Shown: positions 43,995 through 52,501 of the stretch, one piece after another
Numbering within the stretch: the stretch's first letter is position 1
Layout of the letters: every line of letters begins with the position of its first letter
Source: Planctomycetota bacterium
GTDB lineage: Bacteria > Planctomycetota > Phycisphaerae > UBA1845 > Fen-1342
DNA length: 53,229 bases
NCBI GenBank assembly: GCA_018814045.1
Contig: JAHJAR010000101.1
Coordinates: forward strand, 1 to 53,229
Direction of reading: 5' to 3'
The notes under the pieces: model-generated
The model's input: only the letters and a program-made list of their open reading frames with translations
Database searches by the model: none
Told to the model about the DNA's origin: nothing
Program-made: the position numbers and the translations under genes

Positions 43995-46900
43995 CTATTC
44001 CTCGCGCACCGGGGCAGTGCGGCCCGGCAGTGTCCCGCCGGGCAACTTCGCCAAGTGCTGGCTGGCGAGCTTCGCCCAGCGCGTTTGGTCGTACTTGTCG
44101 ACCACGGTCTTGAACTGCTTCCGTGCTTCGACCTCCTTGCCCAGCGCCTCGAAGCAGCGCCCAGCTTCGTACAAGGCAGCGGCGCTCCACTCCGGGTAGG
44201 CGTAGAGGATGTCAACCTTCAGCAACTCGCAGGCCGCCTCTTCATGGGCCTTCTTGGCAAAGAGACACTCGCCGATCTGGAACTGGGCGCGGGCGGCCGT
44301 CGGTCCCTTGTGTCGTTCCACCACAGCCCGGTATGCAACGATCGCCTCGTCGTAACGGTTCTGATTCTCGCGTGCCCAACCCAGGCCAAAACGCGCCTGG
44401 AACCACTGCGCGCTGTCCGGATAGCGTTCCAGGTGATCCGCGAAGGCCTTCTCGCTTCGAGCCCACCGTTGCAGCCCCGCCAGGGCCTCCCCCAACCGCA
44501 GCAGACTCGCGGCGTGAGTCGGATCGGAAACGTGCTGCTCACCGACGCGCGTGAAGTGCCGCACTGCCGGCTCGTACTGCCCGTCACGATGATAGGCTTC
44601 GCCACAGAAGAAACTCGCCGATCCGGCCAACTCGCTGTCCGGAGACAACTCGAGAAACTCCTCCAACAGCGCGGCGGCCTCCTTCGTCCGCCCCAGCTCG
44701 AACTCGCACAACCCCAGGCGGTACAGCACCAGCGGCAATACCTCGCCCGGCACCTTTGTTGCCCCGTTGGCCGCGGCCGTACGCAGCCGTCGCAGCAACT
44801 GCGCCGCTTGCTCATAACGCTTGCCGGCGGCCTCGATCTCCGCCAATTCCAGCACGGCGTAGACGTTTAACCTCTCCTCGCCGTCGCCGATCAACGTGCG
44901 AAAGACAGTGGCGGCCTCATCGACCCGACCAAGCTTCCGCAGGCACCAGGCCTGCTCGTAGCGCAGGGCCGCCTGCAACTCGGGCTCAAGTTGTCCAACC
45001 TCCACTTTTTCGACTTCCGCGATCGTCTCCAGCGCCTCGGCCAGACGCTCGCGCCGCGCCTGCGCGATGGCCAGTTGGGCCCGACACCGCGGCGCCCGGA
45101 CATGCGCTCCGTGGTGCCTCAGGAACCCCGCCAGGGCTTTCTCCGCTTCCTCGTAGCGCTCGGTCAGCAACCAGGCCTGACCCTGCTGATACGTGGCCTC
45201 CGCCTTCAGCGCCTCGTCCACCTCGGACCGCGCCACACGCTCGAAGTAGGCGGCTGCTTCGGCGTAGCGCTGCTGGCGCATCGCGATCGCGCCCAGGTGG
45301 TTGTGTGCAAACGGCGCAAAGCGCGACTCGCCACCCTCGGCCAGCACGTGCTCGAACGCCTGGCGCGCTTGGTCGAGGCGTTCCAGCGCCACCAGGGCCT
45401 GCCCGCTCTCGAAGACTGCCTGCGCTGCGTGCGGGCTGTCAGAAAACCGCTCGCACAGCGTGGCATAGACCTCCAACGCCCGCTCGTGCTGCCCCTGGCG
45501 TTGCCGGGTCAACCCTAATTTGAGCAGCGCGTCGTCGGCCGCCGCCACGTCCAACCCTTGTCCCAGGTAATCGGTCAGACAGCGTTCCGCCTGCGGCCAC
45601 TCGCCACGTTGAAAATGAATGTCGCCCAACGCCAACAGCGCGGGCCGAAAACTTTCCCGCTGCAGGTCGCGCTCCAAGATCGCCGCCAATCGCTCGGCGG
45701 CCTCGTCGTAGCGTTCCAGGCGATAGAGCGCCAGACCAATCCGGTAGGCGGCCTGTGGGATCTGTTCATCCTGCGGATACTTGCGTTCGAACCACGTGAA
45801 GGCCTTCAGCGCGTCGCCGTAGCGCCCGGCCAGATAGTGATTCTCAGCCGTCAGGAATGATATCCGCGGTGCCAACTCATGCTCGGCATACCGGGCGAGG
45901 AAATCGCGACAAAGCTGCTGGCTATCGTCAAAGCGCTCTTGCTGGTGCGCCAGTGTCGCCGCCAGATGCAGCACGTTGGCCGCCAAGGCATGCTCTGAAT
46001 ACCCTGCCCGAAAGACGGCGATGGCTTCCGCTGCACCAGCCTGATCCTCCGCCTGCACCAGCGCGACGATTCGGTCGTAGAGCATCTCCGGCAACAGGAC
46101 GCTCTCGGGATACTGCTTGGCAGCGTGGGCCAGGCGTTCGGCCGCCTCGGCGTATGCCCCCTGTCGCAGCCGGCACTTCGCCGCCCAGTACGTCGCCTCG
46201 GCCACCAGGTCACCTTCGCTCTGGGCAACCTGCTCGAACAACGGCAGAGCCTGTTCGTAACGCTGTTGATCGAACCAGACTCGACCCAGTTGCAGTCGCG
46301 CGGCGGGTGCCTGCGGGCTCTTAGAAGAGCGCTTCAGCAACCGCTCGAGCAGTCGGCCCGCCTCGTCCACATTCCCCTGCCCATGCAGCAAGGTCGCCAA
46401 ACCGAGCAGGGCGTCGGCGGTGTACTTGCCCTCCTCGCGCTCCAGCACCCTCCGGTACCAGCGCGCCGCCTGGTCCAACCCGCCGCTGCGGTGGCAGCAC
46501 TCGGCCGCCAGCAGAGTCGCGTGCTCGGCAAACTGCCCTTCGCCCGCGCGTGCCAGCATCTGCTCCAAACGCGTCCCCGCGGCCGCGTAGTCCCCCCCCG
46601 CCATCTCCGCCAGCGCCCAGAAGTAGTCTACGCGCCCGCGCAACGGACTGTCCGGCCAGCGCTCGACAAACGCCGCGCACCGCCGCGCCGCGGCGGCGTG
46701 TTTCCCGTCGCGATAGAGCGCTTCGGCGCACAGCGCGCTGGCATCATCAGCGAGGGCGTGGTCCCGGTGCTCGCGCAAGACGTGGCCGAAGGCCTTCGCC
46801 GCCCCGCCGTAGTTCTGCTCCACCAGGCGACACTGGCCCAGGAGGGTCCACACCTCGGCGGCATACACGAAGTCAGCACGGCCGCTGAGCTGATCAAGCT

Positions 46901-47183
46901 CGCGCGCCGCGTCGGCGTACTGGTTCGTGCGGAAGCAGCAGACGGCCAGCCCGTAGCGCGCCAGCGGGGCCTTTTCGTGTTCGGCGTGCTCGGCCAGAAA
47001 CTGGCGATACTCCTTCGCGGCCAACTCGTACAATCCGCGATTGAGCAGACCGTTCGCGCTCAGGTAGGCGCGTTGGGCGCCGTCCGGCTCACCGTCATCG
47101 GCGCGGAGGGGGCTGGCAAGCAACAGCATGCACGCGAGCGCAGCGCTCAAGCAGTTGGCCCCGAAGCGACTCACTCGATTCAT
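43995..47183 (-). CDS. Secreted TPR-repeat protein (CpoB/YbgF-like in role)
   Basis: This 1,062-residue protein starts with a signal peptide (SAALACMLLLASPLRA, cleavage near residue 28) and consists almost entirely of tetratricopeptide repeats, roughly 25-30 units of the form YxxAxxxxxxxLxxxxxxxxxA. Such proteins are protein-protein scaffolds. In Tol-Pal systems the periplasmic TPR protein CpoB links septal peptidoglycan synthesis with Tol; this one is much longer, and the parallel is inferred from the position ahead of exbB-exbD. GGAGGGAGCC precedes the ATG at 47181-47183. It is the first gene of the four-gene operon. No promoter is clear, but a hairpin lies 63 bases upstream. Confidence 0.88.
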   Translation of the reverse strand: MNRVSRFGANCLSAALACMLLLASPLRADDGEPDGAQRAYLSANGLLNRGLYELAAKEYRQFLAEHAEHEKAPLARYGLAVCCFRTNQYADAARELDQLSGRADFVYAAEVWTLLGQCRLVEQNYGGAAKAFGHVLREHRDHALADDASALCAEALYRDGKHAAAARRCAAFVERWPDSPLRGRVDYFWALAEMAGGDYAAAGTRLEQMLARAGEGQFAEHATLLAAECCHRSGGLDQAARWYRRVLEREEGKYTADALLGLATLLHGQGNVDEAGRLLERLLKRSSKSPQAPAARLQLGRVWFDQQRYEQALPLFEQVAQSEGDLVAEATYWAAKCRLRQGAYAEAAERLAHAAKQYPESVLLPEMLYDRIVALVQAEDQAGAAEAIAVFRAGYSEHALAANVLHLAATLAHQQERFDDSQQLCRDFLARYAEHELAPRISFLTAENHYLAGRYGDALKAFTWFERKYPQDEQIPQAAYRIGLALYRLERYDEAAERLAAILERDLQRESFRPALLALGDIHFQRGEWPQAERCLTDYLGQGLDVAAADDALLKLGLTRQRQGQHERALEVYATLCERFSDSPHAAQAVFESGQALVALERLDQARQAFEHVLAEGGESRFAPFAHNHLGAIAMRQQRYAEAAAYFERVARSEVDEALKAEATYQQGQAWLLTERYEEAEKALAGFLRHHGAHVRAPRCRAQLAIAQARRERLAEALETIAEVEKVEVGQLEPELQAALRYEQAWCLRKLGRVDEAATVFRTLIGDGEERLNVYAVLELAEIEAAGKRYEQAAQLLRRLRTAAANGATKVPGEVLPLVLYRLGLCEFELGRTKEAAALLEEFLELSPDSELAGSASFFCGEAYHRDGQYEPAVRHFTRVGEQHVSDPTHAASLLRLGEALAGLQRWARSEKAFADHLERYPDSAQWFQARFGLGWARENQNRYDEAIVAYRAVVERHKGPTAARAQFQIGECLFAKKAHEEAACELLKVDILYAYPEWSAAALYEAGRCFEALGKEVEARKQFKTVVDKYDQTRWAKLASQHLAKLPGGTLPGRTAPVREE

Positions 47184-47245
47184 GGCTCCCTCCAACGCCG
47201 CGCGACACACCACCTGCGCGGTCCCGCAGTCTCCTCAATTCGCGC

Positions 47246-47275
47246 GGTGGATCCGCCCGAACGGACGGACCCACC
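47246..47275. terminator. Hairpin between M56 gene and TPR operon
   Basis: GGTGGATCCG (47246-47255) pairs with CGGACCCACC (47266-47275) in 9 of 10 positions. It could end the M56/BlaI transcript before the TPR operon. No U-tract is present. Confidence 0.35.
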
Positions 47276-47362
47276 GCCGGCGGTCTGGCACGATGCTCAC
47301 GCGCTCGACGCGACTGGAAATACCCGCGCTCGCATCGCCCGCCTGACCGCAGAATCGCGGTG

Positions 47363-50107
47363 TTACTTCTCGTTAGACACCGCGTCATCCAGCAGTTCGA
47401 GCGCTTCTTCCAGTTCGGTCGCGCTTTCCTCCAGGTCGCCTGACGTCTCTTCCACGCGTTGGGCCTCGCGCTCCATCTCGCGCGCTTTGCGTTCCAGCTC
47501 GCGGGCCTGGCGCTCCAGCGTGCGCGCTTTCTGATCGAGTTCCTGCGCCTGGCGGGATAGCGCGCGCATCTCGTCGCCCTTCTTCAGACCCTCGGCCTGT
47601 TGGGTAACCTGCAAAGCCCGCTCGGCAAACTCCTCCGCGCGGGCCTCGAGCTCCGCGGCTTGAGCGTTGAGGGTTTCGGCTTGCTCTTGCAGTTGCTGCG
47701 CTTGCTCGTCCCACGAGCCCGCCTCGCGGTTCAGCGACTCCAGCAGGCTGGCGAGGGCTGTCCGTTGCTGCATAACGCCTTGCTCGCCTTCCCGCCCATA
47801 GGCCTGCATCAGCTTCTGCAATGTCTCGGCCGACTGCTTGTACAACTTGGTCTCGCAGCCAGCCTGGGCCCGTTCCAGAGCCTTGCGCAAACGCTTCGTT
47901 GATTCGAGCGACAGTTCGCGGGCCCGCTTGTAGTCGGATAGGGCGGTGCCGTACGCTCCCCCGCCGCCGCCGGCCTTCCAGCCGTAGCTGACACCGCCCA
48001 GCTTTCGTTCCCCCTGGGGCGGGTGGATCATGTCCACAAAGGCCTTGAAGCGGGCATGTTGCTCAGCGGTGGCGTGGACTTCGATACAGTCATCGTGCGA
48101 CGCCACCAGGATCGGAACGTCTTCCCGAACCATCAGCTTGGTCAGCGCTTCGAGCTTGCCCTTTGGCAGGTAGTAAGAATGTGCGAATGTGGAATCGCTG
48201 CGCCCGCCGCCGTAGCTGCGCCCGCCGCCGTAGCTGCGCCGCAGGTCGGGGAGCGTCAGCCGGCGCAGGGGCGCCAGCCGCCCGTTGGCTGGTGCAGGCG
48301 GCGCAGCGGCCTCGGCGGGCGCTGGCGGCGCTGGCGCGGCCGGTACACGCAACGAGCGCACCTCTTCTTCACCCAATAACACGCGCAGCTCATCGAGTTG
48401 CCGTGCGAGGCGGTCCAGTTCGCCTTGCAGCGCATCGAGTTGCTGCTTGACATCGTCGTCATCATCCGAGCCACTCAGGAGTGTTACCCCTGTGGGCCCT
48501 AGAACCACCCCCGGCACCCCCCACACGATATGCTCCGGCTTGGCCGCGCTTTGCTGCACGTATTCTCGGAAAGAGTCGTCAGCCTCGATCGCCGGCACTT
48601 TCTGCTCCACGTTGACCGGGCCCACGATCACCTTGGGCGGCGGCTCCTGCGGGGCAGCCCAGGCGGGAATGCTGAGCCAACCGACAACGGCCAGACCACA
48701 AACTAGAACCGCGCCCGCCACCGACGTGCTCGGCCGGGAACTTCCTGTCATCACCATGGTCAGTCTCCTGGCGAATCGCCTGGCTCCCACTGATGTCACA
48801 CCAATCGCCCCCGCCGGCGCAGACCCTGCACGCGCGCTAACGAACTGCTTGGTCCGTAGCAGCGCTTCGGCGTACGCCCGCCGTTTGCGGGGCATCAACC
48901 AAGTAACCCAGGCGTCGCAGCAGAGGTCAGCCTCCTCGCGCAGACGACGCCGTATCCACCACACGAGCGGATGCCACCAGTACAAGGCCGCCACGACCAT
49001 CTCGATCCAACAGACCCAGTGGTCACGACGCCGCAGATGGGCCAACTCGTGGAAAACGACCGCTCTTCGACCGGCCCGATCGAGTTCCGACCAGAGCCGC
49101 GTGGGCAGGATCAGTTGCGGGCGGCGCCCGCACCAGATCAGCGGCGAGACGCAGTCGTCCAGCATGCGGACTTGCGGCACGCGGCGCAAACCGACCGCGC
49201 GCGCTGCCGTCCTGGTTTCACGCCGGGCGGCCAGTGGCGCTTTGCGGGCCGACCGCAGCCGGTGCCGGAAACAAGCCAGACGCCCACCCTGCCACACCAC
49301 CAACAAGACCGTCCCCGCAATCCAGAGGTTAGTCGGCAGGGTCGGCAATTGTGCGGCCGCATCGCGCACGGCGCGCAGGCCCAACAGCCACGGCCACCAC
49401 CACGGAACCGCCGGGAGCGCTTCTTCTTCCACCGCAGCCGGCAGCGCTGTTGCACGGACTTCCCCCTCGACGGCGTCGGCCTCCTGCGCGCTTGGCAACA
49501 CGGCTCCCGTCGGCGTGCCGCTCATACGCACCGCGTCGTGGCCGGTCTGCCGCCACGGTGACACGCTCGGGGCCGCGGGCTCAGCACAGGTCAGATGCCC
49601 GTCCGAGTCGGCGTCCGGTGGGAGCCACCGCGGCCCGCCGAACTCGGATTGGGCATCTGCTCGGGGTGTTGTGGCTGAATCACCCGAAGTTCGGGGGCTC
49701 ACCACACGAAACGGTGTTGTCACTTCGTCGCGCCGGGTGCCGGATGGGCCGGCGCCGCGGTGCTGTGCTGCCGTGCTTCGTTCCACACCACATGGCACGC
49801 TCAGCCCCGGGTGCACCTCTGTCGGGCCGACCGCGCTCACGCCGGCCGGGTCTTCCTCCAGCGCGGCTTGCACCGCGTCTCCGCTGCTATCATCCGCCGG
49901 TTGCAGCACTTCCGGCCACGCGAATACCGGCAAGTCGGGCACCACCAGCGGCACGACGAAGCCCAGCAACGCCACCAGCAGCAACAGATGGCGCGTCGCC
50001 GGACGAAACCACCGGCTGCGGCACGCCAAGGCGACGACCGCGGCCAGCGGGATCACCGCCCAGGCGTTCCGCCACAGCAGTTCGGCCGTCTGCGAAGCCC
50101 ACGTCAT
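47363..50107 (-). CDS. M56 family metalloprotease, BlaR1/MecR1-like, with coiled-coil C-terminus
   Basis: This 914-residue protein has four or more membrane helices: LLWRNAWAVIPLAAVVALAC and HLLLLVALLGFVVPLVVPDL near the start, further ones near 250-275, and VAGAVLVCGLAVVGWLSIPA near 465. The zinc motif HELAH lies in VFHELAHLRRRDHW (about residue 350), with EADLCCDAWV completing the site. A Ser/Thr/Pro-rich segment fills residues about 55-230. The C-terminal half (490-914) lacks a penicillin-binding domain and carries a YYLPKGKLEALTKLMVREDV domain followed by a long Glu/Arg/Gln coiled coil. BlaR1/MecR1 proteins cleave their BlaI/MecI repressor on sensing a signal. The blaI-like gene lies 19 bases upstream. 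What this sensor detects is unknown. Confidence 0.85.
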   Translation of the reverse strand: MTWASQTAELLWRNAWAVIPLAAVVALACRSRWFRPATRHLLLLVALLGFVVPLVVPDLPVFAWPEVLQPADDSSGDAVQAALEEDPAGVSAVGPTEVHPGLSVPCGVERSTAAQHRGAGPSGTRRDEVTTPFRVVSPRTSGDSATTPRADAQSEFGGPRWLPPDADSDGHLTCAEPAAPSVSPWRQTGHDAVRMSGTPTGAVLPSAQEADAVEGEVRATALPAAVEEEALPAVPWWWPWLLGLRAVRDAAAQLPTLPTNLWIAGTVLLVVWQGGRLACFRHRLRSARKAPLAARRETRTAARAVGLRRVPQVRMLDDCVSPLIWCGRRPQLILPTRLWSELDRAGRRAVVFHELAHLRRRDHWVCWIEMVVAALYWWHPLVWWIRRRLREEADLCCDAWVTWLMPRKRRAYAEALLRTKQFVSARAGSAPAGAIGVTSVGARRFARRLTMVMTGSSRPSTSVAGAVLVCGLAVVGWLSIPAWAAPQEPPPKVIVGPVNVEQKVPAIEADDSFREYVQQSAAKPEHIVWGVPGVVLGPTGVTLLSGSDDDDDVKQQLDALQGELDRLARQLDELRVLLGEEEVRSLRVPAAPAPPAPAEAAAPPAPANGRLAPLRRLTLPDLRRSYGGGRSYGGGRSDSTFAHSYYLPKGKLEALTKLMVREDVPILVASHDDCIEVHATAEQHARFKAFVDMIHPPQGERKLGGVSYGWKAGGGGGAYGTALSDYKRARELSLESTKRLRKALERAQAGCETKLYKQSAETLQKLMQAYGREGEQGVMQQRTALASLLESLNREAGSWDEQAQQLQEQAETLNAQAAELEARAEEFAERALQVTQQAEGLKKGDEMRALSRQAQELDQKARTLERQARELERKAREMEREAQRVEETSGDLEESATELEEALELLDDAVSNEK

Positions 50108-50126
50108 GCGCTGCGCTCCTCGGCGG

Positions 50127-50522
50127 TCAGGTTCGGTCGCTCGGAGAGTCCAGCCGGTCGATCAATTCCTGCAACTTGTTGATCTCGTCCACGGTGAGGC
50201 GTTCACTCTCGACGAGATGCATCACGAGCGGACCAGCCGCCCCGTCGTACAACTGGGATAGCAGCTTTTCGAGCCGCGAACGGCTGATGCGCTCGCGCGA
50301 GATCCGGGAGCGGTACACGTAGGCCAATCCCGACTTGTCGCTCCGCACGAATCCCTTCTGCTCCAAACGCGTCAGGACGGTCTGCACGGTGGTGTAGGCC
50401 TGCCGCCGACCGCGCTGGTGCAGGTAGTTCATCACCTCCCGCACCGTCGCCGGTCCGTCCACCCACAGCGCCTTGAGCACCTCCAGCTCGACCGCTCCTA
50501 ATTCGTATTCCCTGCGCGCCAT
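50127..50522 (-). CDS. BlaI/MecI/CopY family transcriptional repressor
   Basis: This 131-residue winged-helix protein has the BlaI pattern: LGAVELEVLKALWVDGPATV, VMNYLHQRGRRQAYTTVQTV, LTRLEQKGFVRSDKSGLAYV and a C-terminal dimerisation helix. BlaI dimers bind inverted repeats and are cleaved by an M56 partner. Two dyads of the right type lie in its own promoter, which implies autoregulation together with the M56 gene (stop at 50127, 19-base gap). Confidence 0.92.
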   Translation of the reverse strand: MARREYELGAVELEVLKALWVDGPATVREVMNYLHQRGRRQAYTTVQTVLTRLEQKGFVRSDKSGLAYVYRSRISRERISRSRLEKLLSQLYDGAAGPLVMHLVESERLTVDEINKLQELIDRLDSPSDRT

Positions 50523-50558
50523 GGCTTATTTCGCACCCGTCCCGGACATCCGCCAAAA

Positions 50559-50602
50559 CCTACTACCATTGTCGTAGGATAGCCTACTACATCGGTCGGA
50601 GG
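50559..50602. promoter_or_regulatory. Tandem BlaI-type operators
   Basis: Two 20-bp dyads of the same design occur 24 bp apart: CCTACTAC-CATT-GTCGTAGG (50559-50578) and CCTACTAC-ATCG-GTCGGAGG (50583-50602). They resemble the TACTACA/TGTAGTA boxes of BlaI/MecI. The second lies between the -35 and -10 boxes, the first covers the likely start of transcription. Confidence 0.75.
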
Positions 50603-50609
50603 ATGTCAA
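50581..50609 (-). promoter_or_regulatory. Promoter of the blaI-M56 operon
   Basis: On the minus strand TTGACA (50604-50609) is a perfect -35 box. TAGGCT (50581-50586) follows after 17 bases. The operators overlap it. Confidence 0.6.
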
Positions 50610-50771
50610 GCCGATCTACAAGTTCACACATTCCCGGCCACCACGCGCAACCCCTCCACCGGGGATAGGACCCCGATCCGTCCGCCGACGCACCCAGCAG
50701 ATGCGCCCGCGCGGCGACAGGCAGACCAAACACCGGCGCCCCATGATTTCAAGCGCAGAAGACCAGGCAGA

Positions 50772-51077
50772 ATGCCCCCGCTGTCAGCGCCTGTCACCGA
50801 GGTACTGAAGAGCTGGTGGAACCGGGGCAAGCAGCCGCCCGCCTCCTACTACGGTGACAAGGATGGCAAGGAGATCGACTTGCTGCTGATCCAGGATCAG
50901 GTCTTCTATCCCGTGGCGATCAAGAAGTCCGCCAGTCCCCGACGGGAGTGGGCGCAGCCATTCGTGGCGCTGGATCGGCTCAGGCCGGATCGGCCCGAAG
51001 GGGGCGTCGTATGCCTTTGCCGGCAGCGGCTACCGCTCACGGACAAGGTCACGGCGATTCCGGTTGGGCTGTTGTAA
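50772..51077 (+). pseudogene. DUF4143 ATPase, C-terminal fragment
   Basis: The 101 residues begin near VTEVLKSWWNRGKQPPASYY and contain GDKDGKEIDLLLIQDQVFYP and VAIKKSASPRREWAQPFVAL, which match the C-terminal nuclease-like part of AAA+/DUF4143 proteins. The Walker motifs and about 300 N-terminal residues are missing and nothing upstream resembles them, so this is a remnant. The D...ExK-like residues (EIDLLL, AIKK) have lost the Glu usual before IKK. No ribosome site is seen. Confidence 0.6.
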
Positions 51078-51231
51078 GGCTCCATGGAACGAACCGCCCG
51101 CCGGTCCGCCATGTCCAGACGCCGTAGGTAGCGTGGGCGTCTCGCCCGCGAATCAGAGGCGGAGGGTCCAGGGTTCGGGGTCTGGCGATCAGCCCTCGGC
51201 TTTCAGCCATTGGTAAGGTGCGGCCTGGACA

Positions 51232-51951
51232 GCTTAGGTCCGCGTAAATGCCGTGGCCGTCAAAGTGGACGATGTGGTAAGGGCGGCCCGCTTCCTTGGC
51301 GTCGGTGAGTTCTTGCTGGAGTTGCTCGAACGTGGGCGGACGAAGGGCCTTGACGTCGAAGCGGGCGCGATCCTCGCCGAGGTCTTAGGCGGTTAGCCAC
51401 GGCACGCAGTTCGACGTCCTGGGATCGGTTGGGGCGGCACACCACGTAGAGGAGGCGAACCCGGCCATCCTGCGCGGGCGGGATGTCCACGAAGGAGATG
51501 TTGGGACTGGACTGGACTGGACGCGAACGAATGATTTCACCCGAAAGGAAATGGGGGAGTCCATTTCCGGATCGCGCATCAATTCCCAGGGGATGGAAGC
51601 GGCTTCGGCGACGCCGGTCGCGGTCTCGACGCGCAGATCGGCCAGATCGTTGCGGATGGAGAACCAAAGGGCCTGGGTGTCACCGTTGGCTGCGAGCACT
51701 TTGGCGTAGAGTTCCTCGCCGCGGGTCTTCATCAGCGCCTCGACCTGCTGGACGGTGACGGCTTCCACGGTTTCGGCGCGTTGGAGGTAGTCTTCGAGAT
51801 ACGAGCGGATGTCCTCCTGATCCTGCTCGGTGAGCGCGAACGGGATTGTCGCCTCGGCCTCCAGATCGGGCTGTCCTGCTCGCTTCAACGTAAGGCGTAT
51901 GGGGAAGTTGCCGTCTTTCGGAGTGCCTTGGCGAATGTGAAGTGTAGTCAT
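51232..51951 (-). pseudogene. CHAT-domain protease, frameshifted and truncated
   Basis: From ATG 51951, MTTLHIRQGTPKDGNFPIRL leads into a helical N-domain (PFALTEQDQEDIRSYLEDYL) and SIPWELMRDPEMDSPISF, matching CHAT proteins. At about 51506-51520 three tandem ACTGG units shift the frame; two units would continue as SSPNISFVDIPPAQDGRVRL. A second shift near 51390 moves to DLGEDRARFDVKALRPPTFE and YHIVHFDGHGIYADLSCP, which contains the catalytic His of the caspase-like fold. The match ends before the catalytic Cys. It is a decayed gene on the strand opposite to the DUF4143 fragment. Confidence 0.7.
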
Positions 51952-52057
51952 GGCGTTGTTGACTGTACCAAGTCAGGCTCGAAAAGCACACTGTTCTGCG
52001 GCTCGTGTCATGGTTCGGAGGGCGAAACGGGGACGTAGCTGGTAGGGACGTGGGGGC

Positions 52058-52246
52058 TTGCAGGCGGCGGCGTACCGCAATCGCCGGCGATGCAACGGCA
52101 ACCGTTCCAGACGTCTACACCGCAAACGAGCCGGATTGGTGGAGCGCAGCTTCGAGCACGTGCTGGACGACGGCGGGATGCGGCGGGCGCACCTGCGGGG
52201 TCGGCAGAACGGCGCCAAACGCCACCTGCACGCCGTGCGGAAGCAG
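52058..52246 (+). mobile_element. DDE transposase C-terminal fragment (IS1182/IS5-like)
   Basis: The frame contains YRNRRRCNGNRSRRLHRKRA, then GLVERSFEHVLDDGGMRRAH and LRGRQNGAKRHLHA, which follows the end of IS1182/IS5-type transposases (xxNRRRxxGxRxxxLxRxRxExxERSFAHxxETGGMRRxxLRGxxNxxKR). The Glu of the DDE triad would be in ERSF. The N-terminal two thirds and the inverted repeats are absent, so it cannot transpose. Family is by resemblance only. Confidence 0.55.
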
Positions 52247-52343
52247 ACGCGGCGGCGTGGCGACGATCCCGGCCGACTGCGCGCCGGGACGTTGGACATC
52301 GACTCGTACGTCGTCGTGGTCCACGGGCAGCAGCCGGGAGCGA

Positions 52344-52433
52344 GCTACAACCCCCACGTGCGTGGGGCCAACGATCAACGGCAGCCACGGCTCCGCGCCG
52401 CCCCCGGTTCACGCCCACGTGCGTGGGGACCAC
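52344..52433 (-). CRISPR. Two-repeat type I-E-like CRISPR remnant
   Basis: Two 29-base repeats at 52344-52372 and 52405-52433 enclose one 32-base spacer (52373-52404), a 61-base period as in type I-E arrays. They share CCCACGTGCGTGGGG. Read on the minus strand the second repeat ends in GTGAACCG while the first (leader-distal) ends in GTTGTAGC, as expected for a degenerate terminal repeat. No third repeat is found 61 bases further on. No cas gene lies in the window. Confidence 0.6.
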
Positions 52434-52501
52434 GTCAACAGCCAGTCCTTGCCAGCCGCCGGTCCAGTTTGCGGGTGCTCAGGGTTGTTTCAGGATCATC
52501 G

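Noticed and set aside
46125..47534. 469-codon plus-strand frame opposite the TPR gene
   Set aside because: It has no recognisable domain or ribosome site, and the opposite strand shows regular TPR repeats and a signal peptide.
48285..50261. 658-codon open frame on the plus strand opposite the M56 gene
   Set aside because: Its composition (Ser/Arg/Thr/Pro-rich) is that of a shadow in GC-rich DNA, and the opposite strand carries a clear M56 protease with HELAH.
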